From Prauserella endophytica (lineage in GTDB: Bacteria; Actinomycetota; Actinomycetes; Mycobacteriales; Pseudonocardiaceae), in contig NZ_SWMS01000004.1 of the NCBI RefSeq assembly GCF_005146945.1, forward strand, positions 243,308 to 307,307: 64,000 nt of DNA, in the 5' to 3' direction. The notes under the pieces were generated by a model. It searched no databases and was not told the DNA's origin. It saw only the letters and a program-made list of their open reading frames with translations. Positions 32,832-43,163 of the stretch are shown in pieces. Every line of letters starts with the position of its first letter. Positions within the stretch are counted from its first letter, which is position 1. A program made the translations under genes and the position numbers.

Positions 32832-35800
32832 ATGATCGCTTCGTTCACGTCCCTGCCGTCGCGCTCGGCCGCAGCCTGAGCCTGCAGGACACGCTTGTAG
32901 TCCTTGGGCATGACCTTCGCGAACCGCGACAGTGCGGACTCCCAGTCGGTGAGCAGCTTGTGCGCGACGGCCGACTCCGTCTCGGCGTAGTGCCGCTCCA
33001 CGGCCTCGCGCAGGAAGTCAGCGTCGGCCTGGTCGAGCTCGTCGAGGTCCACCATCTCGCGGTTGACGCGGCCCAGCCTCAGGTCCAGCACGTAGGCGAT
33101 GCCGCCCGACATGCCCGCCGCGAAGTTGCGGCCCGTCGCGCCGAGCACGACGACCTTGCCGCCGGTCATGTACTCGCAGCCGTGGTCGCCGACACCCTCG
33201 ACGACGGCCAGCGCGCCCGAGTTGCGCACGCAGAACCGCTCGCCGACCTTGCCGCGCAGGAACAGCTCGCCGCTCGTGGCGCCGTAGCCGATCACGTTGC
33301 CCGCGATGATGTGCTCCTCGGCGGTGATCGGCGACTCCTTCGGCGGGCGCACGATGATCCGGCCACCGGAGAGGCCCTTGCCGACGTAGTCGTTGCCGTC
33401 GCCGAGCAGCCGCAGCGTGATGCCCTTCGGCACGAACGCGCCGAACGACTGCCCCGCGGTGCCGGTGAAGGTGATGTCGATCGTGTCGTCGGGCAGGCCC
33501 TCGCCGCCCCAGCGCTTGGTCAGCTCAGAGCCGAGCATGGTGCCGACGGTGCGGTTCACGTTGCGCACCGGTAGTTCGAGCCGCACCTTGTCGCCGGAGG
33601 ACAGTGCGCCCTCGGCGAGCTGGATCAGCGTGTTGTCCAGCGCCTTGTCCAGGCCGTGGTCCTGCGCGACCACCTGGTGCCGCGCCGCGCGCGGCTCCAG
33701 CTCGGGCACGTGGAAGATCGGCGAAAGGTCGAGCCCCGACGCCTTCCAGTGCTCGACGGCCTTGCGCGTGTCGAGCATCTCGGCGTGGCCGACGGCCTCG
33801 GCGACGGACCGGAAGCCCAGCGCCGCCAGGTACTCCCGCACCTCCTGCGCGATGAACTCGAAGAAGTTCACCACGTACTCGGCCTTGCCGGAGAACTTCT
33901 CGCGCAGCTTGGGGTTCTGCGTCGCGACGCCGACCGGGCACGTGTCGAGGTGACACACGCGCATCATGATGCAGCCCGACACCACGAGCGGAGCGGTGGC
34001 GAAACCGAACTCCTCCGCGCCGAGCAGCGCGGCGATCACCACGTCGCGGCCGGTCTTGAGCTGGCCGTCGGTCTGCACGACGATCCGGTCGCGCAGGCGG
34101 TTGGCCAGCAGCGTCTGCTGCGTCTCCGCCAGGCCCAGCTCCCACGGGCCGCCGGCGTGCTTGATCGACGACAGCGGCGAGGCGCCGGTGCCGCCGTCGT
34201 GCCCGGAGATCAGCACCACGTCCGCGTGGGCCTTGGACACGCCCGCCGCGACCGTGCCGACACCGACCTCCGACACCAGCTTCACGTGGATGCGGGCACG
34301 CGGGTTGGCGTTCTTCAGGTCGTGGATGAGCTGCGCAAGGTCCTCGATCGAATAGATGTCGTGGTGCGGCGGCGGGGAGATCAGCCCAACGCCCGGCGTC
34401 GAGTGCCGCGTCTTCGCGATCCACGGGTACACCTTGCCGCCGGGCAGCTGCCCGCCCTCGCCGGGCTTGGCGCCCTGCGCCATCTTGATCTGGATGTCGT
34501 CGGCGTTGACGAGGTACTCGCTCGTCACCCCGAACCGTCCACTCGCGACCTGCTTGACGGCGCTGCGCCGCTCGGGGTCGTAGAGCCGCTCCGGGTCCTC
34601 GCCGCCCTCACCGGTGTTGGACTTGCCGCCCAGCCGGTTCATGGCGATCGCCAGCGTCTGGTGCATCTCCTGCGAGATCGAGCCGTAGGAGATGGCGCCC
34701 GTCGCGAACCGCTTGACGATCTCGGAGACCGGCTCGACCTCCTCGATCGGCACCGGCGGCCGCACGCCCTCCTTGAAGCCGAACAGACCGCGCAGCGTCA
34801 TCAGCCTCTCGGCCTGGTCGTCGACGGACTTCGTGTACTCCTTGAAGATCTCGTACTTCCCGCTGCGCGTGGAGTGCTGCAGCTTGAAGACGGTCTGCGG
34901 GTTGAACACGTGCGGCTCGCCCTCGCGGCGCCACTGGTAGTCGCCGCCGGTCTCCAGCTCCCGGTGCGACGCGCGCACGCCGTCGGAGGGGAACGCGCGG
35001 CGGTGCCGCTCGGCGACCTCGCGGGCCAGCAGGTCGAAGCCCACCCCGCCGAGGCGGGACGTGGTGCCGGTGAAGCAGGCCTCGATGACCTCCTCGCCGA
35101 GCCCGATGGCCTCGAAGATCTGCGCACCCGTGTAGGAGGCGACGGTCGAGACGCCCATCTTGGACATCGTCTTGCGAACACCCTTGCCGAGGGCCTTGAT
35201 GAGGTTGCGCGTGGCCTCCTTGGCCGTGACGCCGGGAATACGGCCCTGCTCGGCCATCTCCTCCACGGTCGCCATCGCCAGGTACGGGTTCACCGCGGCC
35301 GCGCCGTAGCCGATCAGCAGCGCGATGTGGTGCACCTCGCGGGCGTCGCCCGCCTCGACGATCAGACCCACCTGAGTGCGGCTCTTCTCCCGCACCAGGT
35401 GGTGGTGCACGGCGCCGGTCAGCAGCAGCGACGGGATCGCCGCGTGCTCGGCGTCGGTGCCCCGGTCGGACAGCACGATCAGCCGGGCACCGCCCGCGAT
35501 CGCCTCCGACACCTCGGCGCGGATCTCGTCGAGCCTGCGCACCAGCGCCTCGCCGCCGCCCGCGACCTCGTAGGTGCCGTGCACGGTGTGCGCCTGGAAC
35601 TCCGGCAGGTTGCCGTCGTCGTTGACGTGCACGAGCTTGGCCAGCTCGTCGTTGTCCAGCACCGGGAAGGGCAGCACGATCTTGCGGCAGTGCTCTGGCC
35701 CGGCCTCCAGCAGGTTCGGCTCCGAGCCGAGCTGGGTGCCGAGCGCGGTGACGAGCTCCTCGCGGATCGCGTCCAGCGGTGGGTTGGTGACCTGTGCGAA

Positions 35801-37345
35801 CAGCTGGATGAAGTAGTCGAACAGCTGCCTCGACCCGCTCGAGAACGGAGCCAGCGGCGAGTCGTTGCCCATCGAGCCGATCGGCTCAGCGCCCGAGCGG
35901 GCCATCGGCTCCAGCAGGACGTTGAGCTCCTCCTCGGTGTAGCCGAAAGCCTGCTGCCTGCGGACCAGCGACGAGTGCGTCGGCACCTCGCGCTCGCGCT
36001 CGGGCAGGTCCTCGAGGCGCAGCACGCCCGCTTCGATCCACTCGTCGTACGGGTGCTGCGAGGCCAGCTCGCTCTTGATCTCCTCGTCCTCGACGATCCG
36101 GCCCTCCGCGGTGTCGACGAGGAACATGCGGCCCGGCTCGAGCCTGCCCTTGCGGACGATCGTGGACTGGTCGAGCTCCAGCACGCCGACCTCGCTGGCC
36201 AGCACGACGAGCCCGTCCTCGGTGACCCAGTAGCGCGCGGGGCGGAGGCCGTTGCGGTCGAGCACGGCGCCGATCTGCGTGCCGTCGGTGAACGACACGA
36301 GCGCGGGGCCGTCCCACGGCTCCATGAGCGTGGCGTGGAACTCGTAGAACGCCCGGCGGGCGGGGTCCATCTCCTCGTGGTTCTCCCATGCCTCCGGGAT
36401 CATCATCAGCACCGCGTGGGGCAGCGATCGGCCGCCGAGGTGGAGCAGCTCCAGCACCTCGTCGAACGAGGCGGAGTCGCTCGCGCCGCGCGTGATCACC
36501 GGGTAGATCCGCTGCAGGTCACCGGGGATGAGGTCGGTCGCGAGCTGCGACTCGCGGGCGTCCATCCAGTTGCGGTTGCCGCGCAGGGTGTTGATCTCGC
36601 CGTTGTGCGCGACGTAGCGGTACGGGTGCGCGAGCGGCCACGAAGGGAACGTGTTGGTGGAGAAGCGCGAGTGCACCAGGCCGATGGCGCTGGTGACGCG
36701 CGGATCGGTGAGGTCGGTGAAGAACCGCTCGACCTGGGGCTCCGTGAGCATTCCCTTGTAGACGATCGTGCGCGCCGACAGGCTGGGGAAGTAGACCTCC
36801 TGCTCGGTCAGCGCGTGCTCGGCGCGCTTGCGCACACAGAACGCGGCGCGCTCGAGGGCGAGCCCGGTGACGTCGTCACGCTGCGGGGCCAGGAAGACCT
36901 GCGCGAAGTGCGGCATGGTCGTCGCGGCGGTCGGGCCGACGTGGTCGGTGTCCACGGGCAGGTCGCGCCAGCCGAGGACGCGCATGTGCTCCTCGGCGGC
37001 GATGCGCTCGATGGTGGACATGGCCTTGCCGCGCGCCTCGGGGTCGACGGGCAGGAACGCCGTGCCGACGGCATAGGCACCCGCCTCGGGCAGCTCGAAG
37101 TCGACGACCTCGCGAAAGAACGCGTCCGGGACCTGGATCAGGATTCCCGCGCCGTCCCCGGTCTCGGGTTCGGCTCCACGGGCACCGCGGTGCTCGAGGT
37201 TGCGCAGGGCGACGAGCGCCTTGCGCACGATCTCGTGGTCTCTGCGGCCGGAGAGATCGGCGACGAAGGCTACGCCGCAGGCGTCGTGCTCGTACTGCTT
37301 GTCGTACAAGCCCTCGCTCGGCTTGTGCGGTGCGTGGCGGGTCAC
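32813..37345 (-). CDS. gltB: Glutamate synthase large subunit GltB
   Basis: A 1510-residue ferredoxin/NADPH-type glutamate synthase alpha subunit. The class II glutaminase domain starts with Cys23 in [11 protein letters not shown] after a short propeptide that is normally cleaved. Next are the central and FMN-binding synthase domains ([11 protein letters not shown]-like [32 protein letters not shown]) and the 3Fe-4S set [15 protein letters not shown]. The last is a GXGXG beta-helix domain near the end ([21 protein letters not shown]). GTG 37345 is chosen because GGAGG lies 10 bases upstream. It makes glutamate from glutamine and 2-oxoglutarate with GltD. Confidence 0.96.
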   Translation of the reverse strand: MTRHAPHKPSEGLYDKQYEHDACGVAFVADLSGRRDHEIVRKALVALRNLEHRGARGAEPETGDGAGILIQVPDAFFREVVDFELPEAGAYAVGTAFLPVDPEARGKAMSTIERIAAEEHMRVLGWRDLPVDTDHVGPTAATTMPHFAQVFLAPQRDDVTGLALERAAFCVRKRAEHALTEQEVYFPSLSARTIVYKGMLTEPQVERFFTDLTDPRVTSAIGLVHSRFSTNTFPSWPLAHPYRYVAHNGEINTLRGNRNWMDARESQLATDLIPGDLQRIYPVITRGASDSASFDEVLELLHLGGRSLPHAVLMMIPEAWENHEEMDPARRAFYEFHATLMEPWDGPALVSFTDGTQIGAVLDRNGLRPARYWVTEDGLVVLASEVGVLELDQSTIVRKGRLEPGRMFLVDTAEGRIVEDEEIKSELASQHPYDEWIEAGVLRLEDLPEREREVPTHSSLVRRQQAFGYTEEELNVLLEPMARSGAEPIGSMGNDSPLAPFSSGSRQLFDYFIQLFAQVTNPPLDAIREELVTALGTQLGSEPNLLEAGPEHCRKIVLPFPVLDNDELAKLVHVNDDGNLPEFQAHTVHGTYEVAGGGEALVRRLDEIRAEVSEAIAGGARLIVLSDRGTDAEHAAIPSLLLTGAVHHHLVREKSRTQVGLIVEAGDAREVHHIALLIGYGAAAVNPYLAMATVEEMAEQGRIPGVTAKEATRNLIKALGKGVRKTMSKMGVSTVASYTGAQIFEAIGLGEEVIEACFTGTTSRLGGVGFDLLAREVAERHRRAFPSDGVRASHRELETGGDYQWRREGEPHVFNPQTVFKLQHSTRSGKYEIFKEYTKSVDDQAERLMTLRGLFGFKEGVRPPVPIEEVEPVSEIVKRFATGAISYGSISQEMHQTLAIAMNRLGGKSNTGEGGEDPERLYDPERRSAVKQVASGRFGVTSEYLVNADDIQIKMAQGAKPGEGGQLPGGKVYPWIAKTRHSTPGVGLISPPPHHDIYSIEDLAQLIHDLKNANPRARIHVKLVSEVGVGTVAAGVSKAHADVVLISGHDGGTGASPLSSIKHAGGPWELGLAETQQTLLANRLRDRIVVQTDGQLKTGRDVVIAALLGAEEFGFATAPLVVSGCIMMRVCHLDTCPVGVATQNPKLREKFSGKAEYVVNFFEFIAQEVREYLAALGFRSVAEAVGHAEMLDTRKAVEHWKASGLDLSPIFHVPELEPRAARHQVVAQDHGLDKALDNTLIQLAEGALSSGDKVRLELPVRNVNRTVGTMLGSELTKRWGGEGLPDDTIDITFTGTAGQSFGAFVPKGITLRLLGDGNDYVGKGLSGGRIIVRPPKESPITAEEHIIAGNVIGYGATSGELFLRGKVGERFCVRNSGALAVVEGVGDHGCEYMTGGKVVVLGATGRNFAAGMSGGIAYVLDLRLGRVNREMVDLDELDQADADFLREAVERHYAETESAVAHKLLTDWESALSRFAKVMPKDYKRVLQAQAAAERDGRDVNEAIMEAAHG

Positions 37346-37389
37346 GGCTTGCCGCCCTCCTTGGCTCGGCACGATCGGGCCGGGCTGTC

Positions 37390-37416
37390 AGCCGGATGGG
37401 TGAGTCCCATCCGGCT
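37390..37416 (-). promoter_or_regulatory. Hairpin in the gltB leader
   Basis: A perfect 11-bp inverted repeat with a 5-base loop (arms AGCCGGATGGG / CCCATCCGGCT) lies 45 bases before the gltB start. No U tract follows. It could be an RNA structure affecting translation or an operator. The rest of 37417-37791 has no recognised gene or clear promoter; the gltB promoter must lie in it. Confidence 0.55.
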
Positions 37417-37791
37417 AACGGTCCGGCCCGAAATCGCGATGGTCAGTCAGGGGAGTGGCGATGGCGTTCAGCCCGTAGTGGGCGCGCATATCGCCGGTTT
37501 TCGACCACACTCCTTTGTGCGGCTCGCGTCGAGCAGCGCGGCGCGGAGGCAGGGGTTTCTCCCGCCAGTTCCGGCGCGCGCCAAATGCTCCCGGGTTCGC
37601 CGGTCTTATGACAGTAGTGTGAAATCGCCGTTATCGGGATAGGGCGAGCGTTGCACGTGGGAAACAACACTGGAGGATTGACGCGGACCCCGGCAGGTGT
37701 CCTTCCTCGTCCGAAAGGTCCTGACCTGCGACGACGGTGCGGTCTTGACCTTCCGTTTACCGTTTCCCCTGCGCTTGCGGCGCTTGCCGAA

Positions 37792-38070
37792 TCAGGCGGC
37801 GACGGTGGGTGTGCCCGCGAGATCCAGTGCTTCGCGGCCCGCTTCGGTGAGCACGGCGGGTACGCGCTGGCCAGGGCGTCCGGGAATCGCGGGGGCGACG
37901 AGACCGCGCCTGGCGAGGTTGTGCGCCGTGGCCTGGTCGCAGCAGGCGAGCCCGTCGATGAACAGATCCGGCTCGCAGCTACTGGTCATCTCCGCGCCGC
38001 CCTGTGCCACTGCCTGCAGGGTGGCGCGCTCGCGATGATTCAGGTCTGAGTCACTGCTGTCGTGAGGCAT
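37792..38070 (-). CDS. Small conserved protein with winged-helix-like segment
   Basis: A 92-residue protein that I do not recognise by name. LNHRERATLQAVAQGG is followed by a Cys-containing stretch (SSCEPDLFIDGLACCDQATAH) and LARRGLVAPAIPGRPGQRVP, then LTEAGREAL. The last part resembles the wing and end of a winged-helix DNA-binding domain (as in MarR or HxlR proteins), so it may bind DNA, possibly with a metal or redox switch through three Cys. It is well supported as a gene: GAGGAGG 5 bases before ATG and a good promoter upstream. Confidence 0.7.
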   Translation of the reverse strand: MPHDSSDSDLNHRERATLQAVAQGGAEMTSSCEPDLFIDGLACCDQATAHNLARRGLVAPAIPGRPGQRVPAVLTEAGREALDLAGTPTVAA

Positions 38071-38099
38071 CGTGCCTCCTCGGTCGAACTGTCCCGGCC

Positions 38100-38128
38100 C
38101 CTATACCGGGTGGTTGCCCGTAATTCAA
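38100..38128 (-). promoter_or_regulatory. Promoter of the small protein gene
   Basis: On the minus strand TTGAAT (38123-38128) and TATAGG (38100-38105) are separated by 17 bases and lie about 30 bases before the ATG at 38070. This is a good housekeeping-type promoter. Confidence 0.65.
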
Positions 38129-38169
38129 CCCCACGACACGTCGAAGTCAGCGAATTTGTGGAGAAGGTC

Positions 38170-38961
38170 TCATTCGGGCGTGTCGAAGACCGCGGTGACG
38201 CTGCCCAGCCCGGCCATGTTGGCGACCACCGTGTCGCCAGCGGAGACGGGGAACGCCCTGGTCATCGAGCCCGGCAGTACCACGTGGCCCGCTTCGAGGG
38301 TGACGCCGTGCGGGCCGAGGGTGTTGGCGAGCCACACCAGGGAGTTGAGCGGTGAGCCCAGAACCGCACCGCCCGCGCCCGTGGCCACGAGCTCGCCCCG
38401 CTGGTGCAGCGTGCACCCCACCAGGCGGAGGTCCACGGCGGACAGCGGCGTCGGCTTGCTGCCCAGCACCACGCCGCCGGACGAGGCGTTGTCGGCGATG
38501 GTGTCGACGATCGAGATCTTCCAGTCCTGGATGCGCGAGTCGACGATCTCCAGCGCGGGGAGGACGAACTCCACCGCGCGCGCCGCGTCGGCCACGGTCG
38601 CGCCGGGTCCGGACAGCGGCTTGCCGAGCACGAAGGCGATCTCCGGCTCGATGCGCGGCTGCAGGAAGTTCGCGGTCCTGATGGGCTGCTGCTCCAGGTG
38701 GAACATGCCGCTGAGCAGGTGGCCGTAGTCCGGCTGGTCCACGCCCATCTGCTCCTGCATGGCGGCCGACGACAGGCCCACCTTGTGGCCCTTGATCATC
38801 TCGCCGCCGGCGAGCCACGTGCGGACCTGTTCCTGCTGGATGCGGTAAGCGTCACCGACCGTGGCGCCGGGGTGGCTGTCGATGATCGGCGGTATGGGCT
38901 TGCCGGTCTCGTAGGCCTGCAGCAGCTGGGCAGCGACGTCGCTCACCGCGTTCGTATCCAT
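38170..38961 (-). CDS. 2-oxopent-4-enoate hydratase / FAH-family protein
   Basis: A 263-residue protein of the MhpD-like hydratase/decarboxylase family. Motifs: AYRIQQEQVRTWLAGGEMIK, GHKVGLSSAAMQEQMGVDQP, PRIEPEIAFVLGKPL (metal-binding acidic residues) and LPALEIVDSRIQDWKISIVD, then SSGGVVLG. Enzymes like this hydrate 2-hydroxypentadienoate or decarboxylate 4-oxalocrotonate in aromatic-compound breakdown. Here no ring-cleavage genes are nearby; instead it follows a hydroxyacid dehydrogenase on the same strand with 50 bases between them, so the substrate may be a different 2-oxo acid. Start ATG 38961 fits the family. Confidence 0.9.
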   Translation of the reverse strand: MDTNAVSDVAAQLLQAYETGKPIPPIIDSHPGATVGDAYRIQQEQVRTWLAGGEMIKGHKVGLSSAAMQEQMGVDQPDYGHLLSGMFHLEQQPIRTANFLQPRIEPEIAFVLGKPLSGPGATVADAARAVEFVLPALEIVDSRIQDWKISIVDTIADNASSGGVVLGSKPTPLSAVDLRLVGCTLHQRGELVATGAGGAVLGSPLNSLVWLANTLGPHGVTLEAGHVVLPGSMTRAFPVSAGDTVVANMAGLGSVTAVFDTPE

Positions 38962-39011
38962 GTCGTGCACCTTCGCGGGGTCGGGGGGAGCGGGCAAGGC
39001 AGGTGTTCCGG

Positions 39012-41813
39012 TCAGCGGGACGAGTCGGCGATCGCCCGGTCGAGCACCTGCGCCAGGTGCAGCGCCTCGCGTTCGGTCAGCTCGCCGATCTGCGTGCGGC
39101 AGCTGAACCCGTCGGCGAGCACGAGCGTGTCCTCGCTCGCGGCGTTGACCTCCGGCACGAGCACCCGGTTCGCCGCGGCCACCGACACCTCGTGGTGCCC
39201 GCGCTCGACGCCGAAGTTGCCGGCCAGCCCGCAGCAGCCGGAGTCGAGCGTGCGGTTGCCGACGCCGACCTTGGCGAGCAGGCGCTCCTCGGCGGCGTTG
39301 CCGACCACCGCGTGCTGGTGGCAGTGCTGCTGGGTGATCGACTTCGCGTCGACGGTGGGGAACTCGACGTCCGGAGCGTGGGTCTCCAGGAAGCCGGCGA
39401 GCGTCGTGGCGTCGAGCTTCGGAGCGTCGTCGAGCAGGTCGTGCACGTCGTGGCGAAGCACGGCGAGACAACTCGGCTCCAGCCCCACGATCGGCGTGCC
39501 CGCCGCGACCTCCGGCTCCAGCACCCGCAGGGTCCGGCGCAGCAGCCTGCGCGCGATGCCGAGCTGGCCCGTGGAGATCCACGTCAGCCCGCAGCACACC
39601 GGGCCCTTCGGCAGCACCACGTCGAACCCGGCGTACTCCAGCACCCGCACCGCGGCCGTGCCGACCTCGGGGGACAGGAAGTTCGTGAACGTGTCCGGCC
39701 ACAGCAGCACCCTCGGGCGGTCCCCGGAGGGCTTCGGCCGCTTCCGCAGCGCCCTGCGCAGCGTGGTCGGCGCGAACTCCGGCAGGGAGCGTTCCGGCGT
39801 GATCCCGCCGAGCCGCTTCACCAGCGGCGCCAGGCGCGAACCGAGCACGCCGTTGGCCACGCGCGGCATCGCCGAGGCGAGCCGCGCCCACAGTGGCAGG
39901 AAGCCGAGCGAGTAGTGGCTCGGCGGGCGCACGCGCCGCGCGTAGTGCTGGTGCAGGAACTCGGCCTTGTACGAGGCCATGTCCACATTGACCGGACAGT
40001 CGGAGAGGCAGCCCTTGCAGGCCAGGCACAGGTCGAGCGCGTCGCGCACCTCGGTCGAGCGCCAGCCGTCGGTGATCGTCTCCCCTCGCATCATCTCGAA
40101 CAGCAGGTGCGCCCGCCCGCGCGTGGAGTGCTCCTCGCGCCGGGTGGCCATGTAGCTCGGGCACATCACGCCCGTGGAGGTGTCCACGCACTTGCCGACG
40201 CCGACGCAGCGCCGGGTCGCCGTGGCGAGGCTGCCGCCGTCGTGCGGATACTTCAGCGTCACCGGCAGTTGCCGCAGCGGTCCGTCGAACCGCAGGTCCG
40301 CGTCGAGCTTGCGCGGGCGCACGAGGTTGCCGGGGTTGAGCAGGTTCTCCGGGTCCCAGATGTCCTTGAACGCCTCGAACAGGCGCAGGATCTCCGGGCG
40401 GTACATGCGCGGCAGCAGCTCGGCCCTCGCCTGCCCGTCACCGTGCTCGCCCGACAGCGACCCGCCGTGGGAGACCACGAGATCGGCGGCGTCCTCCATG
40501 AACGACCGGAACCGCCGGATGCCCTCGGCCGTGGTGAGCGGGAAGTCGATGCGCACGTGCACACAGCCCTCGCCGAAGTGGCCGTAGGGAACGCCGCGAA
40601 GGCCGTGTTTCTCCAGCAGGGCACGGAAACCGCGCAGGTACGAGCCGAGCTGCTCGGGCGGCACGGCAGCGTCCTCCCAGCCGGGCCACGCCTCGGAACC
40701 GTCGGCCATCCGTGTCGCGATGCCGGCCGCGGCCTCGCGGATCGACCACAGTCCGCGCATGTCGGCGGGATCGCTCGCGATGACCGTGGCGGCGCCGGTT
40801 TCCACACCCAGCGTCTCGGCGACCTCCTCGGCCCGCGCGAGCGTGCTGTCCGCGTCGTCGCCGCCGATCTCGATGAACAGCCAGCCGCCTCCCTCGGGCA
40901 GCCGGTCGAGCGCGGGCGTGCGCCTGCCCCGCACCAGGAGCGTGTCGATGAGGTCGGCGCCCATGCCCTCGATCGTCAACGGCCGCAACGGGAGCACGTG
41001 CGGCACGGCGTCGGCCGCGGCGACGTCGTCGGCGTACCCGGCGACCACGAGCACCCGCGCGGAGGGCGAGGGCACGAGCCGCACGGTCGCCTCGGTGAGC
41101 AGCACGCACGTGCCTTCGGTGCCGACGAGCGAGCGCACCACGTCGAAGCCGTTCTCCGGCAGCAGCGCGTCGAGCGCGTAGCCGGACACCCTGCGGGGCA
41201 GCGCAGGAAAGCCCGTGCGCAGCAGCGCCAGGTTGCCGTCGACGAGCTCCCGCAGCCGCTCGCGCAGCCCGGCGTCGTCGAGCGAGGGGCCGATCGTGAG
41301 CCGCTTGCCGTCCGCGGTCAGCACCCCGAGCGACACGACGTTGTCCGCGGTGCGGCCCCACGCCACGGAATGCGAGCCGCACGCGTCGTTGCCGATCATG
41401 CCGCCCAGCGTGCAGCGGCTGTGGGTGGACGGGTCGGGGCCGAACGTGAGCCCGTGCCGCGCCGCCTCCGCGCGCAGCGTGTCGAGCACGACGCCGGGCT
41501 GCACCCTGGCGGTGCGGTTCACCGGGTCGATCTCCAGCACCCGGTTGAGGTGACGGCTGTAGTCGAGCACCACGCCCTCGCCGAGCGCCTGCCCTCCGAT
41601 GCTCGTGCCCGCGCCCCTCGCCGTGATCGGGACCCCGTGCGCGCGGCACACCCGCAGCGTGGCCTCGATGTCCTCGGCCGAGCGAGGGAACACCACCGCG
41701 CGCGGGACGTGCCGGTAGTTCGACGCGTCCATGCTGAACACCGCACGCGCGGTGCGGTCGCTTTCCACCTCGCCGGTGACGGCCTCCGCGAGCTCCGCGG
41801 CGAACGTGCTCAC
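39012..41813 (-). CDS. FAD- and Fe-S-dependent 2-hydroxyacid dehydrogenase (YdiJ/D-2-hydroxyglutarate dehydrogenase-like)
   Basis: A 933-residue protein. A PCMH-type FAD domain comes first (VVFPRSAEDIEATLRVC, ITARGAGTSIGGQALGEGVV, HSRCTLGGMIGNDACGSHS), then the FAD-linked oxidase C domain with HVRIDFPLTT and SLSGEHGDGQARAELLPRM. The C-terminal third has 4Fe-4S motifs (CVGVGKC, CLACKGCLSDCP) and two CCG-type domains (PVCCGLTW, SGCCGLAGNFG). E. coli YdiJ, a D-2-hydroxyglutarate dehydrogenase, has this layout, as do D-lactate dehydrogenases. Its ATG overlaps the stop of the transhydrogenase-like gene by 4 bases (ATGA), so the two are coupled, which favours D-2-hydroxyglutarate as substrate. Confidence 0.88.
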   Translation of the reverse strand: MSTFAAELAEAVTGEVESDRTARAVFSMDASNYRHVPRAVVFPRSAEDIEATLRVCRAHGVPITARGAGTSIGGQALGEGVVLDYSRHLNRVLEIDPVNRTARVQPGVVLDTLRAEAARHGLTFGPDPSTHSRCTLGGMIGNDACGSHSVAWGRTADNVVSLGVLTADGKRLTIGPSLDDAGLRERLRELVDGNLALLRTGFPALPRRVSGYALDALLPENGFDVVRSLVGTEGTCVLLTEATVRLVPSPSARVLVVAGYADDVAAADAVPHVLPLRPLTIEGMGADLIDTLLVRGRRTPALDRLPEGGGWLFIEIGGDDADSTLARAEEVAETLGVETGAATVIASDPADMRGLWSIREAAAGIATRMADGSEAWPGWEDAAVPPEQLGSYLRGFRALLEKHGLRGVPYGHFGEGCVHVRIDFPLTTAEGIRRFRSFMEDAADLVVSHGGSLSGEHGDGQARAELLPRMYRPEILRLFEAFKDIWDPENLLNPGNLVRPRKLDADLRFDGPLRQLPVTLKYPHDGGSLATATRRCVGVGKCVDTSTGVMCPSYMATRREEHSTRGRAHLLFEMMRGETITDGWRSTEVRDALDLCLACKGCLSDCPVNVDMASYKAEFLHQHYARRVRPPSHYSLGFLPLWARLASAMPRVANGVLGSRLAPLVKRLGGITPERSLPEFAPTTLRRALRKRPKPSGDRPRVLLWPDTFTNFLSPEVGTAAVRVLEYAGFDVVLPKGPVCCGLTWISTGQLGIARRLLRRTLRVLEPEVAAGTPIVGLEPSCLAVLRHDVHDLLDDAPKLDATTLAGFLETHAPDVEFPTVDAKSITQQHCHQHAVVGNAAEERLLAKVGVGNRTLDSGCCGLAGNFGVERGHHEVSVAAANRVLVPEVNAASEDTLVLADGFSCRTQIGELTEREALHLAQVLDRAIADSSR

Positions 41814-43087
41814 CAGTTCTCGATCGAGTCGGCGAAGATCGCGGCGATCTCCTCTTCGTGCACTGTCCTCGGCGCCACGGCGAGTAGCCGCTGTTGTTGC
41901 ATGGTGCCCTCCACGAGTGCGTCGATGTCTCCCTCGCCGTAGCCGACCCCGCCGATGCCGTTGGGAATGCCGATGTCGCGCATGAGCGACGACAGCACGA
42001 ACGGCAGCTGCTCGCGGTCACTGGACTGCCTCGGCGCGTGCGGGTCGAGGATGCGCGCCGCGTGGACGTGCTTGGCCGGGTCGGTGGGGTAGGTGAACCG
42101 GAACGCGGCCGGCGCGGTGAGCGACACCGACTCGCCGTGCGGCACCAGCGCCTCGTCCTGCGGGTAGTTGTTCGGCCGGTACTCCCGCACCCGCCCTGCG
42201 ATGGGGTAGGCGCACGCGTGCGGGATGTGCACGCCGGCGTTGCCGAAGCCCATGCCCGCGAACGTCGCCGCGAGCATCATGTCCGTACGCGCGTCGAGGT
42301 CGCCGCCGTTCAGCACCGCCTTGCGGAAGGACCGCGCGAGCAGGTGCAGTGCCTGCTCGGTCCACGCGTCGGAGATCGGGTTGGAGCCGTTGTAGGCCAC
42401 GCGGTTCTCCGGCTTGTGCCGCGCGAACGACGTGTAGGGCTTCGCGGTGTAGGACTCCAGCGCGTGGCAGAGCACGTCCATGCCGCTCGCGGCGGTCACC
42501 TCGGGCGGCATCGACAGCGTCAGCAGCGGGTCGATCACGGCCATGCTCGGGCGCAGGCGCGGATGGCTGATGCCCGACTTCACCTTGAGCCCGAGGAAGT
42601 CCATGATGCACACGGGCGTGGTCTCCGAGCCCGTGCCCGCCGTGGTCGGGACGGCGACGAGCGGCTTGAGCGGGCCCGCGGGCGCCTTGCCATGGCCGAT
42701 GGGCTTGTTGACGTAGTCGAAGAGGTCCGCCGGGTAGGTGGTCATCAGGTTGATGGCCTTGGCGGTGTCGATCGACGAACCGCCGCCGACGCCGATGAAA
42801 CCGTCCCAGCTGGACTGCCGCGCGAACTCCACCGCCTCGGTGATGCTCACGTCGGTGGGCTCGACGTGCACCTGGTCGTAGACCTCGACGGTGAGCCCGC
42901 CCGCCTTGGCGGCGTCGGCGACCCGCTGTGGCACGCCGGTCGCGGCGACGCCGGGATCGGTGACGATCAGCACGCGCTCGGCGCCGAGCTGGGCCAGGTC
43001 CCAGCCGATCTCGTCGACGGCTCCGGCGCCGAACTTGAGCGGCGTCGCTCCCCAGGTGAAGACGGTCTCGTTCAGGTACTCGGTCAT
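41810..43087 (-). CDS. Iron-containing alcohol dehydrogenase, hydroxyacid-oxoacid transhydrogenase (HOT/ADHFE1)-like
   Basis: A 425-residue group III alcohol dehydrogenase. Motifs: WDGFIGVGGGSSIDTAKAIN (cofactor), DLFDYVNKPIGHGK, VPTTAGTGSETT, GMDVLCHALESYTAKPY and GIGFGNAGVH-like GMGFGNAGVHIPHACAYPIA with metal His residues. Against my memory of human ADHFE1, similarity runs along the whole length, including YNGSNPISDAW. HOT oxidises 4-hydroxybutyrate while reducing 2-oxoglutarate to D-2-hydroxyglutarate, without free NAD. ATG 43087 has GAGGAGG at 6 bases; an upstream in-frame start at 43147 lies inside the operator palindrome and is rejected. First gene of the catabolic operon. Confidence 0.88.
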   Translation of the reverse strand: MTEYLNETVFTWGATPLKFGAGAVDEIGWDLAQLGAERVLIVTDPGVAATGVPQRVADAAKAGGLTVEVYDQVHVEPTDVSITEAVEFARQSSWDGFIGVGGGSSIDTAKAINLMTTYPADLFDYVNKPIGHGKAPAGPLKPLVAVPTTAGTGSETTPVCIMDFLGLKVKSGISHPRLRPSMAVIDPLLTLSMPPEVTAASGMDVLCHALESYTAKPYTSFARHKPENRVAYNGSNPISDAWTEQALHLLARSFRKAVLNGGDLDARTDMMLAATFAGMGFGNAGVHIPHACAYPIAGRVREYRPNNYPQDEALVPHGESVSLTAPAAFRFTYPTDPAKHVHAARILDPHAPRQSSDREQLPFVLSSLMRDIGIPNGIGGVGYGEGDIDALVEGTMQQQRLLAVAPRTVHEEEIAAIFADSIENW

Positions 43088-43125
43088 GTGCGCCTCCTCG
43101 CGCAGCGCGGAACCCCGACGGGAGG

Positions 43126-43154
43126 ACAGTGGCATGTAGCATGCCACTGGTCAA
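43126..43154 (-). promoter_or_regulatory. Promoter and GntR-type operator of the transhydrogenase operon
   Basis: A perfect 10-bp inverted repeat with a 3-base centre (arms CAGTGGCATG / CATGCCACTG, 43127-43149) lies 40 bases before the first gene of the operon. On the minus strand TTGACC (43149-43154) and CACTGT (43126-43131), 17 bases apart, form a possible promoter with the palindrome filling the spacer. FCD-type GntR regulators bind such palindromes, and one is encoded just upstream. Confidence 0.7.
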
Positions 43155-43163
43155 GTCCCGGCC

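Noticed and set aside
33656-37642. 1328-codon frame on the plus strand
   Set aside because: Antisense shadow of gltB with low-complexity Arg/Val/Glu/Gly composition.
37651-38049. 132-codon plus-strand frame in the gltB upstream region
   Set aside because: It runs antisense to the small winged-helix-like gene, which has a promoter and a ribosome site.
39003-41942. 979-codon frame on the plus strand
   Set aside because: Antisense shadow of the FAD/Fe-S dehydrogenase, which has clear motifs on the minus strand.
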